From positions 1-52,822 of the forward strand of contig JAFQEB010000087.1 in assembly GCA_017399225.1 (NCBI GenBank): 52,822 nt of DNA. Direction: 5' to 3'. The position numbers and the translations under genes are program-made. This document shows positions 8,643 to 16,477 of the stretch, one piece after another (position 1 is the stretch's first letter; every line of letters begins with the position of its first letter). The notes under the pieces are model-generated. The model made no database searches. It saw only the letters and a list, made by a program, of their open reading frames with translations, and had not been told where the DNA came from. The DNA comes from Clostridia bacterium. GTDB lineage: Bacteria; Bacillota_A; Clostridia; Christensenellales; Aristaeellaceae.

Positions 8643-9368
8643 TCAAACAAGGGGCGTGGCCGTCAGCTGCGAGAACACCTTCCCCACGCTGTCATGGATA
8701 ACCAGATCTGCTTCGCTGTCCATAGGCGTCACGTCCCGGTTGATGAGCACCAGGTGCTTGCCCCGGAAGTAGCGCACCAGCCCGGCGGCGGGGTACACCG
8801 TCAGGGATGTGCCGGCGATGATCATCGCATCAGCCTGGCGGATGTGGTGCACGGCGGCGGAGAGGACGTCGTCATCCAGCCCTTCCTCGTACAGCACTAC
8901 CTCCGGCTTGATGACGCCGCCGCAGGGGCAGTAGGGGACGCCCTCGCTGTCCCGGATATACTCCGGCGGGAAGAACCTGGCACACCTCAGGCAGCGGTTG
9001 CGGTGGATGGAGCCGTGGAGCTCCAGCACGGTTTTGCTGCCGGCGGCCTGGTGCAGCCCGTCAATGTTCTGGGTGATAACGGCGGTGAGGCGGCCGGTGC
9101 TTTCCAATTCGGCGAGGAAACGGTGGGCGGGGTTGGGCTGCGCTTCCAGGGGCAGCATCTTGTCCCGGTAGAAGCGGTAGAACTCCTCCGTACGGCGGCG
9201 GAAGAAGGTCGCGGAGAGGATCTCCTCCGGCGGGTAGTCGTAATGCTGGTGGTACAGGCCGTCCACGCTGCGGAAGTCCGGGATGCCCGATTCGGTGCTC
9301 ACGCCCGCGCCGCCGAAGAAAACGATGCGGCGGGAGGTATCGATGATGTGCTGCAGTTCTGCGTACAT
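8643..9368 (-). CDS. Sir2-family NAD-dependent protein deacylase
   Basis: A 241-residue bacterial sirtuin that removes acyl groups from lysines with NAD as co-substrate. Visible are GGAGVSTESGIPDFR (19-33), TQNIDGLH (99-106), the catalytic H118 in LELHGS, and the zinc ligands C126, C129, C147 and C149. The length matches CobB-type enzymes. AAGGAGG lies upstream of the ATG. The gene follows a helical-repeat gene with a 9-base gap, so the two are probably co-transcribed. No acetyltransferase or acs gene, common sirtuin neighbours, is present. Confidence 0.95.
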   Translation of the reverse strand: MYAELQHIIDTSRRIVFFGGAGVSTESGIPDFRSVDGLYHQHYDYPPEEILSATFFRRRTEEFYRFYRDKMLPLEAQPNPAHRFLAELESTGRLTAVITQNIDGLHQAAGSKTVLELHGSIHRNRCLRCARFFPPEYIRDSEGVPYCPCGGVIKPEVVLYEEGLDDDVLSAAVHHIRQADAMIIAGTSLTVYPAAGLVRYFRGKHLVLINRDVTPMDSEADLVIHDSVGKVFSQLTATPLV

Positions 9369-9377
9369 AGGGCCTCC

Positions 9378-10448
9378 TTAACCACGCTCGGCGGTGAAGC
9401 TCCAGCGACTGGCGACGTCGGCAGGGCAGGCTTCGATGATCGTGCCGTACCCTGCGTTCACCGAACGGCTGAAGCTGTTGGTGAAAAAAATCACCTCGGG
9501 AGGAACCTCATCCCTGGAGGAGCCAAGCTCTACCGGCGGATGCTCGAAGGGGAAGCAGGGCTCGATGTGCTCTCGCACCAGGTCGACGAATTCTTCGGGC
9601 AGCTCCTCGTCCTGCTGGTTGAAGAGGGCCAGCAGATGCTCCTCGTTTTCCGAAAACCACTGCCAGAAGGCGGCGACGGCTTCCGCGTTGACCGGCTGGG
9701 TGGTGAAGTGAGGATCCTGGCCGTTGATGATACCCGTTACCAGGTCAAGGATGTGGTCGTAGGCAGGATCGTTGGCCTCTGCCAGGGTAACGAGGCAGGC
9801 TTCCATTTCTTCTTCACGATCCATGGCGGCCAGCAGCACGGCCTCAACGGTCTCAATGCGCGCTACGGGGCCATGCTGGCGGGCTTCCTTCAGCAGGGCT
9901 TCCGCATCCTGATAGCGGTGCATATAGGTCAGGCAGGAGGCCGTGTTGGTCAGGGCGCTGCCCAGGAGCTTCGTGCGGGCGGGGCCTTCGGGCAGCTCAC
10001 GGATGAGGGGGAGCGCCTTGCTGTATTCAGCCAGTGCGACGTCCAGCTGGCCGGATTCGTGGGTGAACCTGGCGCACTTCAGGTGCGGCAGATAGAAACG
10101 GTGATGGTGATAGCCTGCCTGGGTATACAGGGCGAACATGTGCATCTGATCGCCCACGGCCTCGCAGCACAAACCCTGCAGGAAGGCAAGCAGCGCCTTC
10201 TCCTCGCTGGTCTCGCAGCCGCAGGACTGCAGCAGGGTCTGCATCGTGGCCTTCGCGCCCTCGACGTCGCGACGGCTGATCTTGTTGAGAATGTTGGTCA
10301 GGTGAACCTTTGCGGTGAAGCAGTCCGGATAGGCGGGAGCGAGGATGGGGCCGAAGGCCTGCATGTGCACGGCCCAGGACTGCTGGAACTGCGGGGCGTC
10401 AAAGGCTTTTTTTGCAATCATTTCGGCAAGCTTGCCGGGGCGCTTCAT
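9378..10448 (-). CDS. Helical-repeat (TPR-like) protein of unknown function
   Basis: This 356-residue soluble protein has no signal peptide or membrane helix. The middle (about 85-215) is made of paired amphipathic helices of TPR spacing (for example ALAEYSKALPLIRELPEG then QDAEALLKEARQHG). The C-terminal 100 residues are acidic (ENEEHLLALFNQQDEELPEEF) and end in a beta-rich segment. I do not recognise the family. The start is set by AAGGAGGG 9 bases upstream of ATG 10448. It lies directly upstream of the sirtuin gene, so a role with it is possible, but nothing in the sequence proves this. Confidence 0.75.
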   Translation of the reverse strand: MKRPGKLAEMIAKKAFDAPQFQQSWAVHMQAFGPILAPAYPDCFTAKVHLTNILNKISRRDVEGAKATMQTLLQSCGCETSEEKALLAFLQGLCCEAVGDQMHMFALYTQAGYHHHRFYLPHLKCARFTHESGQLDVALAEYSKALPLIRELPEGPARTKLLGSALTNTASCLTYMHRYQDAEALLKEARQHGPVARIETVEAVLLAAMDREEEMEACLVTLAEANDPAYDHILDLVTGIINGQDPHFTTQPVNAEAVAAFWQWFSENEEHLLALFNQQDEELPEEFVDLVREHIEPCFPFEHPPVELGSSRDEVPPEVIFFTNSFSRSVNAGYGTIIEACPADVASRWSFTAERG

Positions 10449-10495
10449 GGGATGGTCCCTCCTTGCGGGTCGGCAGTACACAGATTTTGAAAACA

Positions 10496-10532
10496 GCCCC
10501 CGAGGCAGCAGAAAGCGCGGCGCATCGGGGGC
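10496..10532 (-). terminator. Terminator of the LRR gene
   Basis: GCCCCCGA (10496-10503) pairs perfectly with TCGGGGGC (10525-10532). On the minus strand the hairpin is followed by TGTTTTC. It lies 7 bases after the LRR stop codon. Confidence 0.65.
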
Positions 10533-10538
10533 GGGGAT

Positions 10539-11894
10539 TTACGGGGCAGGGGTGGTCTGGATGACGGCGTTCACGCCGGAGAAGGCGGTATCCGCCAGCA
10601 GCGTTACCGTGGAGGGCAGCGTGATGGCACCGCTGAGGCCGGTGCAGTTGGCAAAGGCGTAATCCTCAATGGTGGTCAGGCCTTCGCTCAGGGTCAGGCT
10701 GGTGATGCCGCTGTTGCCCCGGAAAGCGGAGCTGCCGATGCGCACCACACTGCCGGGAATGGTGACAGGGCCGCGCAGGCCGATGTCGGTGAAGGCCTCG
10801 GGGGCGATGCTGACCACCGGCGCGCCGCCAATGGTCTCGGGGATGACCAGGCCGCTGTCCATCGGGCCGTTCCAGCCGGTGATGGTCACTGCGCCGTCAG
10901 CCATTTCATAGGTGAAGGAGGGCCTGGCCCAGGAGAGGTTCAGCTTCGTGCCGACGAATACGTTGGGGCCAAGGGTCATGGTGGCGGGGATGGACAGGCT
11001 GCCGGTGAAGCCGGAGCCCTGGAAGCAGCGGGCGCCGAGGGTGACGTCCGCAGGGAGGGACAGGCCGCCGGTCATGCTCTCGCAGTAGGCAAAGGCGCTC
11101 TCGCCCACAGTCTCCACGGAGGCGGGCAGCGTCAGGCTGCCGGTCAGGCTCAGACACTCGAAGAAGGCGAAGTCGCCGATCTCCGTCACGGAGGAGGGGA
11201 TGGTGACCGTGCCGTCCAGCCCGGAGCAGCCGAAGAAGGCGGACGCGCCGATGCGCTTGACCGTACCGGGGATGACCAGGCTGCCGGTCAGGCCGTAGCA
11301 ATCCTGGAAGGCGTAATCGCCGATGGCGACGACGCTGACGCCGTTGATGGCGGAGGGGATGGTCAGCTTGGCCTCCGGGTCGCCGGTGTAGCCGGTGATG
11401 ACTGCGCCATCCGCCGTCATTTCAAAGGCGATGCCCTCGGGCAGGTCGGTCATAGTGACGACCTCGTCCGGCTGATCCGGCGTGGGGATATCCGTGCCGC
11501 CAGAGCCGCCGGAACCGCCGGAGCTGGAGCCGTCGAGGATCTGAAGATTCGTGCCCAGGAAGGCGTCATCCGCCAGATAGACCACGGAGGCAGGGATGTA
11601 CACAATGCCCTCGAAGCCCGTGCAGTAGGCAAAGGCGCGGCTGTTGATGTGCGTCACCCCGTGGGGGATGATCAGCTTGCCTGTCAGGCCGGTGCAGCCC
11701 TCGAAGGCCCGTGCGCCGATGACCTTGACGTTGTCGGGCAGATCCAGGGTGCCGGTCAGGCTCTTATCGTTGTAGAAGGCCTCCTCGCCGATGGTGGTGA
11801 GGGCGTTGGGAAAGGAGATCTCTGCCAGCGCGGTGACTGCGACCAGCAGCAGCGCCAGCAGCAGCGGCCAGAATTTCAGGGCTTTATGCTTCAT
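10539..11894 (-). CDS. Secreted BspA-type leucine-rich repeat protein
   Basis: A 451-residue extracellular protein. It has an N-terminal signal peptide of about 24 residues (basic start, then LLLALLLVAVTALA). The rest consists of LRR_5/BspA-like repeats with the pattern SLxIPxxVxxIGxxAFxxC in three blocks: about 25-95, 180-285 and 345-440. A Ser/Gly linker (SSSGGSGGSGG) separates block 1 from the rest, and two short modules (GAVITGYTGD and GAVTITGWNG) introduce blocks 2 and 3. No LPxTG motif, membrane anchor or dockerin is seen at the C-terminus (ends QTTPAP). BspA-like proteins mediate adhesion or protein binding in gut and oral bacteria; that role here is inference. AAGGAG precedes the ATG. 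Confidence 0.9.
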   Translation of the reverse strand: MKHKALKFWPLLLALLLVAVTALAEISFPNALTTIGEEAFYNDKSLTGTLDLPDNVKVIGARAFEGCTGLTGKLIIPHGVTHINSRAFAYCTGFEGIVYIPASVVYLADDAFLGTNLQILDGSSSGGSGGSGGTDIPTPDQPDEVVTMTDLPEGIAFEMTADGAVITGYTGDPEAKLTIPSAINGVSVVAIGDYAFQDCYGLTGSLVIPGTVKRIGASAFFGCSGLDGTVTIPSSVTEIGDFAFFECLSLTGSLTLPASVETVGESAFAYCESMTGGLSLPADVTLGARCFQGSGFTGSLSIPATMTLGPNVFVGTKLNLSWARPSFTYEMADGAVTITGWNGPMDSGLVIPETIGGAPVVSIAPEAFTDIGLRGPVTIPGSVVRIGSSAFRGNSGITSLTLSEGLTTIEDYAFANCTGLSGAITLPSTVTLLADTAFSGVNAVIQTTPAP

Positions 11895-11942
11895 GAGTTT
11901 TCAACACTCCTTCTGAACAGGGAAAAATCGGGAATCATGCCT

Positions 11943-11971
11943 ATTGTATCATTAACCCGGGGCAAATGCAA
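11943..11971 (-). promoter_or_regulatory. Promoter of the LRR gene
   Basis: On the minus strand TTGCAT (11966-11971), a 17-base spacer and TACAAT (11943-11948) lie about 50 bases before the LRR start. Confidence 0.7.
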
Positions 11972-12027
11972 GCCGGGCACGGGGCTTTTACAGCTGTGAA
12001 GGCGAAATGAAACCTGAGAATCCCCCC

Positions 12028-12056
12028 TTGCCAAAATGATGGAAAGCCATTATAAT
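12028..12056 (+). promoter_or_regulatory. Promoter of the phosphosugar mutase gene
   Basis: TTGCCA (12028-12033), a 17-base spacer and a consensus TATAAT (12051-12056) lie about 70 bases before the ATG. It is divergent from the LRR promoter across about 57 bases of intergenic DNA. Confidence 0.75.
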
Positions 12057-12124
12057 GTAATCAAGTGTTATTTCCCGTGCAACAGCGATATACAATCAGA
12101 AAAAGACAACAGGAGGATGTAAAC

Positions 12125-13843
12125 ATGGACGTAATGACTGCCTATGAACAGTGGCTGAAGGACTTTGCCGCCGACGCAGATACCGTGGCCGACCTCAAGG
12201 CCATCGCCGACGATCCCAAGGAGATCGAGGATCGCTTCTATACCGAGCTGTCTTTCGGTACCGCCGGTATGCGCGGCGTGCTGGGTGCTGGCATGAACCG
12301 CATGAACCGCTACAACGTCCGCCGTGCCACCAAGGGTCTGGCCCAGTACCTGCTCCAGAAGCCCGAAGAGGCTGCCCGCGGTGTGGTCATCGCCTATGAC
12401 TCCCGCCGTTTCTCCGCTGAGTTTGCCAAGGACACCGCGCTGGTGCTGGCCCAGGAGGGCGTGCCGGCGTTCCTGTTTGACGCCCTGCGTCCCGTGCCCG
12501 TGCTGTCCTATGCCGTGCGTCACCTGAATGCCATCGCCGGCATCGTCATCACCGCGTCCCACAATCCGCCGCAGTACAACGGCTACAAGGTCTATGGTGA
12601 GGACGGCGCCCAGGTCGGCCCCGAGGCTGCCGAGGGCATTACCCAGATCATCCGCGCCACCAAGTACACCGACTGCACCCTGATGGATGAGCAGGAAGCC
12701 ATCGAGAAGGGCCTGCTGAAGTACATCGGCAACAAGGAAGTCGATGATGACTACATCGCCGAAGTGAAGACCCTGTGCGTCCAGCCCGAAATGCTGGAGA
12801 AGATGGGCGCTGAGCTGTCCATCGTGTACACCCCCGTGCATGGCTCCGGTAATGTGCCGGTGCGCCGCATCCTGAAGGAGATCGGCATCTCCAACGTCTC
12901 CGTCGTCATGGAGCAGGAGCTGCCCGATCCCGCGTTCCCCACCGTCAAGGTGCCCAATCCCGAGGAGCCTGACACCTTCCGCCTGGCCATCAAGCTGGCG
13001 GACGAGAAGGGCGCGAAGGTCATCTTCGCCACCGACCCCGACTGTGACCGCCTGGGCGTGGCCGTCAAGACCGGCGCGGGCGACTGGCAGCTGCTGACCG
13101 GCAACCAGATCGGCTGCGTGCTGCTGCACTACATCCTGTCTGCCAAGAAGAAGCAGGGCAAGCTGCCCACTAATGGCGCGGCGGTGAAGTCCATCGTGTC
13201 CACGAGCCTCTCCAACAAGATCGCTGCGTCCTTCGGCGTGGAGATGTTTGAGACCCTGACCGGCTTCAAGTTCATCGGCGAAAAGATCCAGCAGTTCCAG
13301 GATACCGGCAGCCACACCTTCCTCTTCGGCTTCGAGGAGAGCTATGGCTTCCTGTCCTCCACCTTCGTGCGCGACAAGGACGGCGTGAACGCCTCCATGC
13401 TGATCGCCGAGGTCGCCTGCGCTTGCGCCGCCCAGGGCATAACCCTGTACGACTATGTGCAGTCCATCTTCGCTGAGTACGGCTACTTCGTGGAGAAGGT
13501 CGTGTCCGTCACCCTGCCCGGCAAGGAAGGCCTGGGCCGCATGAAGGAAATCATGGCTGGCCTGCGCACCAATCCCCCGGCTGAGATCTGCGGCATGAAG
13601 GTCACCGCTGTGCGCGACTACAAGACTGGCCTGCGTACTGCCAATGGCGTGTCCGAACCCACCGGCCTGCCCACCTCCGACGTGCTCTACTTCGAGCTGG
13701 AGAACGGCAACTGGGTCTGCGTGCGTCCCTCCGGCACCGAGCCGAAGATCAAGCTCTACGTCAACACCAACGCCGCCGACAAGGAGACCGCCGAGCAGCT
13801 CAACGCCGATCTGCGGGTAGCGAGTGAGGCGCTGCTGAAGTAA
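12125..13843 (+). CDS. Phosphoglucomutase/phosphomannomutase family protein
   Basis: A 572-residue alpha-D-phosphohexomutase of the PgcA type that interconverts hexose 1- and 6-phosphates. Phosphoserine loop: TASHNPPQYNGYK with S145. Metal loop: DPDCDRLG near residue 300. Sugar loop: FGFEESYGF. Phosphate-binding loop: RPSGTEPKIK near the C-terminus. Length fits the PgcA/human PGM2 branch rather than GlmM (about 450). The ATG at 12125 follows AGGAGG; the upstream 20 codons of open frame cross the promoter. The gene is monocistronic, between its own promoter and a strong hairpin. Glucose 1-phosphate supplied here could feed the surface-glycan genes at 45-48 kb (inference). Confidence 0.93.
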   Translation: MDVMTAYEQWLKDFAADADTVADLKAIADDPKEIEDRFYTELSFGTAGMRGVLGAGMNRMNRYNVRRATKGLAQYLLQKPEEAARGVVIAYDSRRFSAEFAKDTALVLAQEGVPAFLFDALRPVPVLSYAVRHLNAIAGIVITASHNPPQYNGYKVYGEDGAQVGPEAAEGITQIIRATKYTDCTLMDEQEAIEKGLLKYIGNKEVDDDYIAEVKTLCVQPEMLEKMGAELSIVYTPVHGSGNVPVRRILKEIGISNVSVVMEQELPDPAFPTVKVPNPEEPDTFRLAIKLADEKGAKVIFATDPDCDRLGVAVKTGAGDWQLLTGNQIGCVLLHYILSAKKKQGKLPTNGAAVKSIVSTSLSNKIAASFGVEMFETLTGFKFIGEKIQQFQDTGSHTFLFGFEESYGFLSSTFVRDKDGVNASMLIAEVACACAAQGITLYDYVQSIFAEYGYFVEKVVSVTLPGKEGLGRMKEIMAGLRTNPPAEICGMKVTAVRDYKTGLRTANGVSEPTGLPTSDVLYFELENGNWVCVRPSGTEPKIKLYVNTNAADKETAEQLNADLRVASEALLK

Positions 13844-13860
13844 GCAATCCCTGAATATGG

Positions 13861-13902
13861 ATCGCCCCGGACATCCCTGTTATGGCGGATGTCCGGGGCG
13901 AT
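13861..13902. terminator. Strong bidirectional terminator
   Basis: A perfect 16-base stem, ATCGCCCCGGACATCC (13861-13876) with GGATGTCCGGGGCGAT (13887-13902), has a 10-base loop. It lies between the convergent mutase gene and the small membrane-protein operon and can serve both. Confidence 0.85.
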
Positions 13903-13908
13903 TTGTGC

Positions 13909-14067
13909 TTATTTGCCGATGGCCTTGCCGATGCGGCTGCCGGCGAGATAGCCAACCAGTCCGATCAGGGCGCACAGCGGATTGCCTGTGAAATAGACGG
14001 CGATGCCTGTTGCGACAGCGCCGATGATGCTGCCGGTCAGCGCGCCGATGGCTTCTGCGTTCTTCAT
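13909..14067 (-). CDS. 52-residue glycine-rich membrane peptide
   Basis: The translated product (MKNAEAIGALTGSIIG... ending AGSRIGKAIGK) has two hydrophobic stretches, about residues 7-26 and 31-43, separated by YFTGNP, with GxxxG-like spacing and a basic C-terminus. GGAG precedes the ATG at a suitable distance. It is the third gene of a three-gene minus-strand operon, 16 bases after the XRE repressor gene. The small size and glycine-zipper character recall holin-like or toxin-like peptides, but I recognise no family, so the function is open. Confidence 0.75.
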   Translation of the reverse strand: MKNAEAIGALTGSIIGAVATGIAVYFTGNPLCALIGLVGYLAGSRIGKAIGK

Positions 14068-14083
14068 GGCGGAGTCTCCTTTC

Positions 14084-14293
14084 TCAGTCGAAGTAGAACA
14101 GCTCTTCGAATTTCTTTTCCAGCGCGATGCACAGGATCAGCGCCAGCTTGGCGGTGGGGTTGAAGGTGCCGGTTTCGATGGAGCTGATGGTCTGGCGGGA
14201 CACGCCCACCATTTTGGCCAGCTCCCCCTGGGAGATGCTTTTCTCCGCCCGGGCGACCTTGATGCGGTTCCTGAGGATCAGCTTGTCTTCCAT
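14084..14293 (-). CDS. XRE-family HTH transcriptional regulator
   Basis: A 69-residue protein that is almost all Cro/C1-type helix-turn-helix: SQGELAKMVGVSRQTISSIE holds the two HTH helices, and NPTAKLALILCIALEKKFEELF forms helices 4 and 5. This minimal form (YgzD/Xre-like) is often paired in Firmicutes with a small membrane protein, as here. It lies 8 bases after the DUF6442-like gene. The operon promoter carries two near-perfect inverted repeats (TGTCAAG-N4-CTTGACA) that flank the -10 and cover the -35, so autoregulation is the obvious inference. Confidence 0.9.
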   Translation of the reverse strand: MEDKLILRNRIKVARAEKSISQGELAKMVGVSRQTISSIETGTFNPTAKLALILCIALEKKFEELFYFD

Positions 14294-14301
14294 GGCCTAC
14301 C

Positions 14302-14637
14302 TCACATGACGCCGAAGAGTGTGAGCAGGAACACGGCAATGGCCGCGATGGCAGCAGCAGTGACAATGCCTGCGAAAATCCACTGGCCGCGGCTCTTGCT
14401 CATGACCGCACATGCGATTCGTTCAGACGCGAACATGCTCACATAAAGGGCCAGGGCGAGGTTCATGAACTGATGATCGTGGGTAACGCCATATGCTACG
14501 GCGCCCAGTGCGATGCACAGAGCCATCCCTACGCCTTGGGAAATGCTGTTGGCCTTGGTCTGAATCTTCTGGTCGCGCTCGTCCATCTGATACTGATTTT
14601 CCTTCTGGCTCTTGGCCAGGATCTCTTCACGGTTCAT
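14302..14637 (-). CDS. DUF6442-like small membrane protein
   Basis: A 111-residue protein with a charged cytoplasmic N-terminus (NREEILAKSQKENQYQMDERDQKIQ) and three hydrophobic segments at about 35-53, 57-75 and 85-108. The N-terminal EEILAKSQKEN and DERD segments match what I recall of the DUF6442 family, often found beside a short XRE regulator. The molecular role is not known. AAGGAGG precedes the start. It is the first gene of the operon and therefore the most directly controlled by the operators upstream. Confidence 0.75.
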   Translation of the reverse strand: MNREEILAKSQKENQYQMDERDQKIQTKANSISQGVGMALCIALGAVAYGVTHDHQFMNLALALYVSMFASERIACAVMSKSRGQWIFAGIVTAAAIAAIAVFLLTLFGVM

Positions 14638-14650
14638 GTGTACGTCCTCC

Positions 14651-14736
14651 TTGCAAGTGTGCTTGTCATTGTGTCAAGCGTTCTTGACATACGCATCATA
14701 GCACAGGAAAAACGGATTGTCAAGTGTTCTTGACAA
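14651..14736 (-). promoter_or_regulatory. Promoter with two strong and one weak XRE operator
   Basis: Minus-strand promoter: TTGACA (14718-14723), 17-base spacer, TATGAT (14695-14700). Operator O1, TTGTCAAG-TGTT-CTTGACAA (14717-14736), covers the -35. Operator O2, TGTCAAG-CGTT-CTTGACA (14672-14689), covers the start of transcription. A degenerate third copy (13 of 18 matches to O2) at 14651-14668 overlaps the ribosome-site region. This arrangement fits repression by the XRE protein encoded in the same operon. Confidence 0.85.
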
Positions 14737-14853
14737 AATTTCTTGAAAACTTGTCAGAACATGAAAAAACGGAGTCGCAAAACGTGTCCGGCGGGCGCTT
14801 TTGCGGCAGCGAAGAAAAAGGGGGGGAGCAAAGAAAAAGAGGCGAAGCCTCCT

Positions 14854-14881
14854 TTGCAAAACCGACATCATGTGCTATAAT
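14854..14881 (+). promoter_or_regulatory. Promoter of the DUF624-like gene
   Basis: TTGCAA (14854-14859), a 16-base spacer and TATAAT (14876-14881) lie about 65 bases before the ATG at 14947. The rest of the gap 14737-14853 holds nothing I recognise. Confidence 0.7.
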
Positions 14882-14946
14882 AAGATGATTTAGTCTGCCT
14901 ATGGCGGGCTGATGGTGGCGAATACACACTCCGAGGAGGGTTTTCC

Positions 14947-16218
14947 ATGTTTGGCAAGTTTATGAACAACTATTACTACGGCAAGTCCGGCAAGGGGGAT
15001 TACAACCCCGAGGATCTGCCCAAGACCCGGTGGCAGCTGTTCTGGGAGATGCTGCGCATCCGCCTGAGCGCCCTGTGCCGCCTGAATCTGATCTATGTGC
15101 TGCCGTGGCTGCCCACGCTGCTGGTGCTGATCTCCCTGTTTACGGACTGCCTGACCATCGTCAACGAGCCGTACATGGTGGATGATATCCTGCTCCGTCT
15201 GGAGGAGGGCGTGACGCTGCCGGACGGCTCCGTCCAGGTCAGCGACCAGGAGGGGAAGACCCTGACCTATTCCGCGGTGGATGTGGAAAGCCTGCGCGTG
15301 ATGGACGCCGCTCATGAGGTGGACAACAAGCTCATGCTGATCGCCGGGGGCAACGTGCTGGAGGACGGCTCCGTGGAGGTGCTGGACGAAGAGGGCGGCC
15401 TGATCACCTTTACCCGCGAGGAGATCGATGCGCTGATCCTGCAGGACGAGGCCGACACGGCGATGGGCATCCCCAACCAGGCCGAGGCGCTGGAATCGAA
15501 GATCGTCTGGTCGCTGCTGCTGCTGATCCCCTGCATCTTCATCACCGGCCCCTGGACGGCGGGCGTGAGCTATGTGACCCGCAACTGGGCAAGGGATGAA
15601 CATGCCTTCATCTGGTCTGACATGAAGGACGCGATGAAGGAAAACTGGAAGGGCGCGCTGGTGCTCTCCGCCATCACTGCCGTTGTGCCGGTGCTGGTCT
15701 ACCTGTGCTGGACCTTCTACGGCGAGCTCCCGACGGATAATGTGCTGATGGGCATCCTGCTGCAGCTGGGTCAGATGATCCCGGTGATGGTGGGCATCAT
15801 CTGGTACCTGGCCGTCACCTATGCCTACCCGATGCTGGTGACCTACGAGATGAAGATCACCACGGTCATCCGCAACAGCCTGATCCTCGCTGTGGGCCGC
15901 CTGCCCCTGAGCGTGGGCGTGCGCCTGCTGCACTGCGTACCTGCGGTGCTGGGCGTGCTGGGTATGCTGATGCTCAACAGCGTCTGGGTGCCGCTGATCG
16001 CGCTGATGTATTATGTGCTGATCGGTTTCACCCTCAGCCGCTTTGTGACTGCCAGCTACACCAATGCGCAGTTTGACCGTTTCCTCAACAGCCGCATCGA
16101 GGGCGCCAAGGTCAACCAGGGCCTGGCCGAAGAGGATGACGACGAGGAATGGGATGACGAGGCCGAGGAAGAAGACCGGGAGATCAAGCCCTGGGAGAAC
16201 GGCTACGCCGACCGCTGA
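14947..16218 (+). CDS. DUF624/YesL-like multipass membrane protein
   Basis: A 423-residue membrane protein. The N-terminus (FGKFMNNYYYGKSGKGD) and first helix (LIYVLPWLPTLLVLISLF, about 42-60) resemble YesL-type DUF624 proteins. A large hydrophilic loop of about 110 residues (acidic, with two copies of a DGSVxVxDxEG motif near 94-102 and 139-148) separates helix 1 from at least five more helices between 178 and 365. The C-terminus is a very acidic tail (EEDDDEEWDDEAEEED). Standard YesL is about 210 residues, so the duplicated-motif loop and the tail are additions. The function is unknown; family members often sit near carbohydrate transporters. GAGGAGG precedes the ATG. Confidence 0.7.
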   Translation: MFGKFMNNYYYGKSGKGDYNPEDLPKTRWQLFWEMLRIRLSALCRLNLIYVLPWLPTLLVLISLFTDCLTIVNEPYMVDDILLRLEEGVTLPDGSVQVSDQEGKTLTYSAVDVESLRVMDAAHEVDNKLMLIAGGNVLEDGSVEVLDEEGGLITFTREEIDALILQDEADTAMGIPNQAEALESKIVWSLLLLIPCIFITGPWTAGVSYVTRNWARDEHAFIWSDMKDAMKENWKGALVLSAITAVVPVLVYLCWTFYGELPTDNVLMGILLQLGQMIPVMVGIIWYLAVTYAYPMLVTYEMKITTVIRNSLILAVGRLPLSVGVRLLHCVPAVLGVLGMLMLNSVWVPLIALMYYVLIGFTLSRFVTASYTNAQFDRFLNSRIEGAKVNQGLAEEDDDEEWDDEAEEEDREIKPWENGYADR

Positions 16219-16281
16219 ACGCATGATTGACCACCCGCAGGCGCATACTGACCTCATCTGTAATGACGGAGGAGAACGGGT

Positions 16282-16446
16282 ATGACGCAGTGGCGGCTGA
16301 ACGAAAAAGAAAAACGGAAATACGAGGCGGCAGAGCGCTTTAGCCTGACGTCCCGGCTGCTGGAGGACGGCTGGCCGGGACTGACGGCCAAGGAGGCAGG
16401 ACGCATCGGCGGCGCGCTCAAGGGCAGAAGAGGCCCGCGCAGCTGA
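16282..16446 (+). CDS. Short protein resembling alpha/beta-type small acid-soluble spore proteins
   Basis: A 54-residue product starting MTQWRLNEKEKRKYEAAERF and ending in a basic tail (GALKGRRGPRS). The stretch LLEDGWPGLTAKEAGRIGG matches the conserved SASP end (xLTSRxNGxIGG) and the clostridial DGWGG-type lead-in. The germination-protease cleavage site typical of large SASPs is not seen and the usual C-terminal helix is shortened, so this is a divergent or truncated member. SASPs bind and protect spore DNA. GGAGGAG precedes the ATG. It lies between the DUF624 gene and a methyltransferase on the same strand. Confidence 0.6.
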   Translation: MTQWRLNEKEKRKYEAAERFSLTSRLLEDGWPGLTAKEAGRIGGALKGRRGPRS

Positions 16447-16477
16447 ACGCCTCAGCGACAGGAGCAGACAGCGAACC

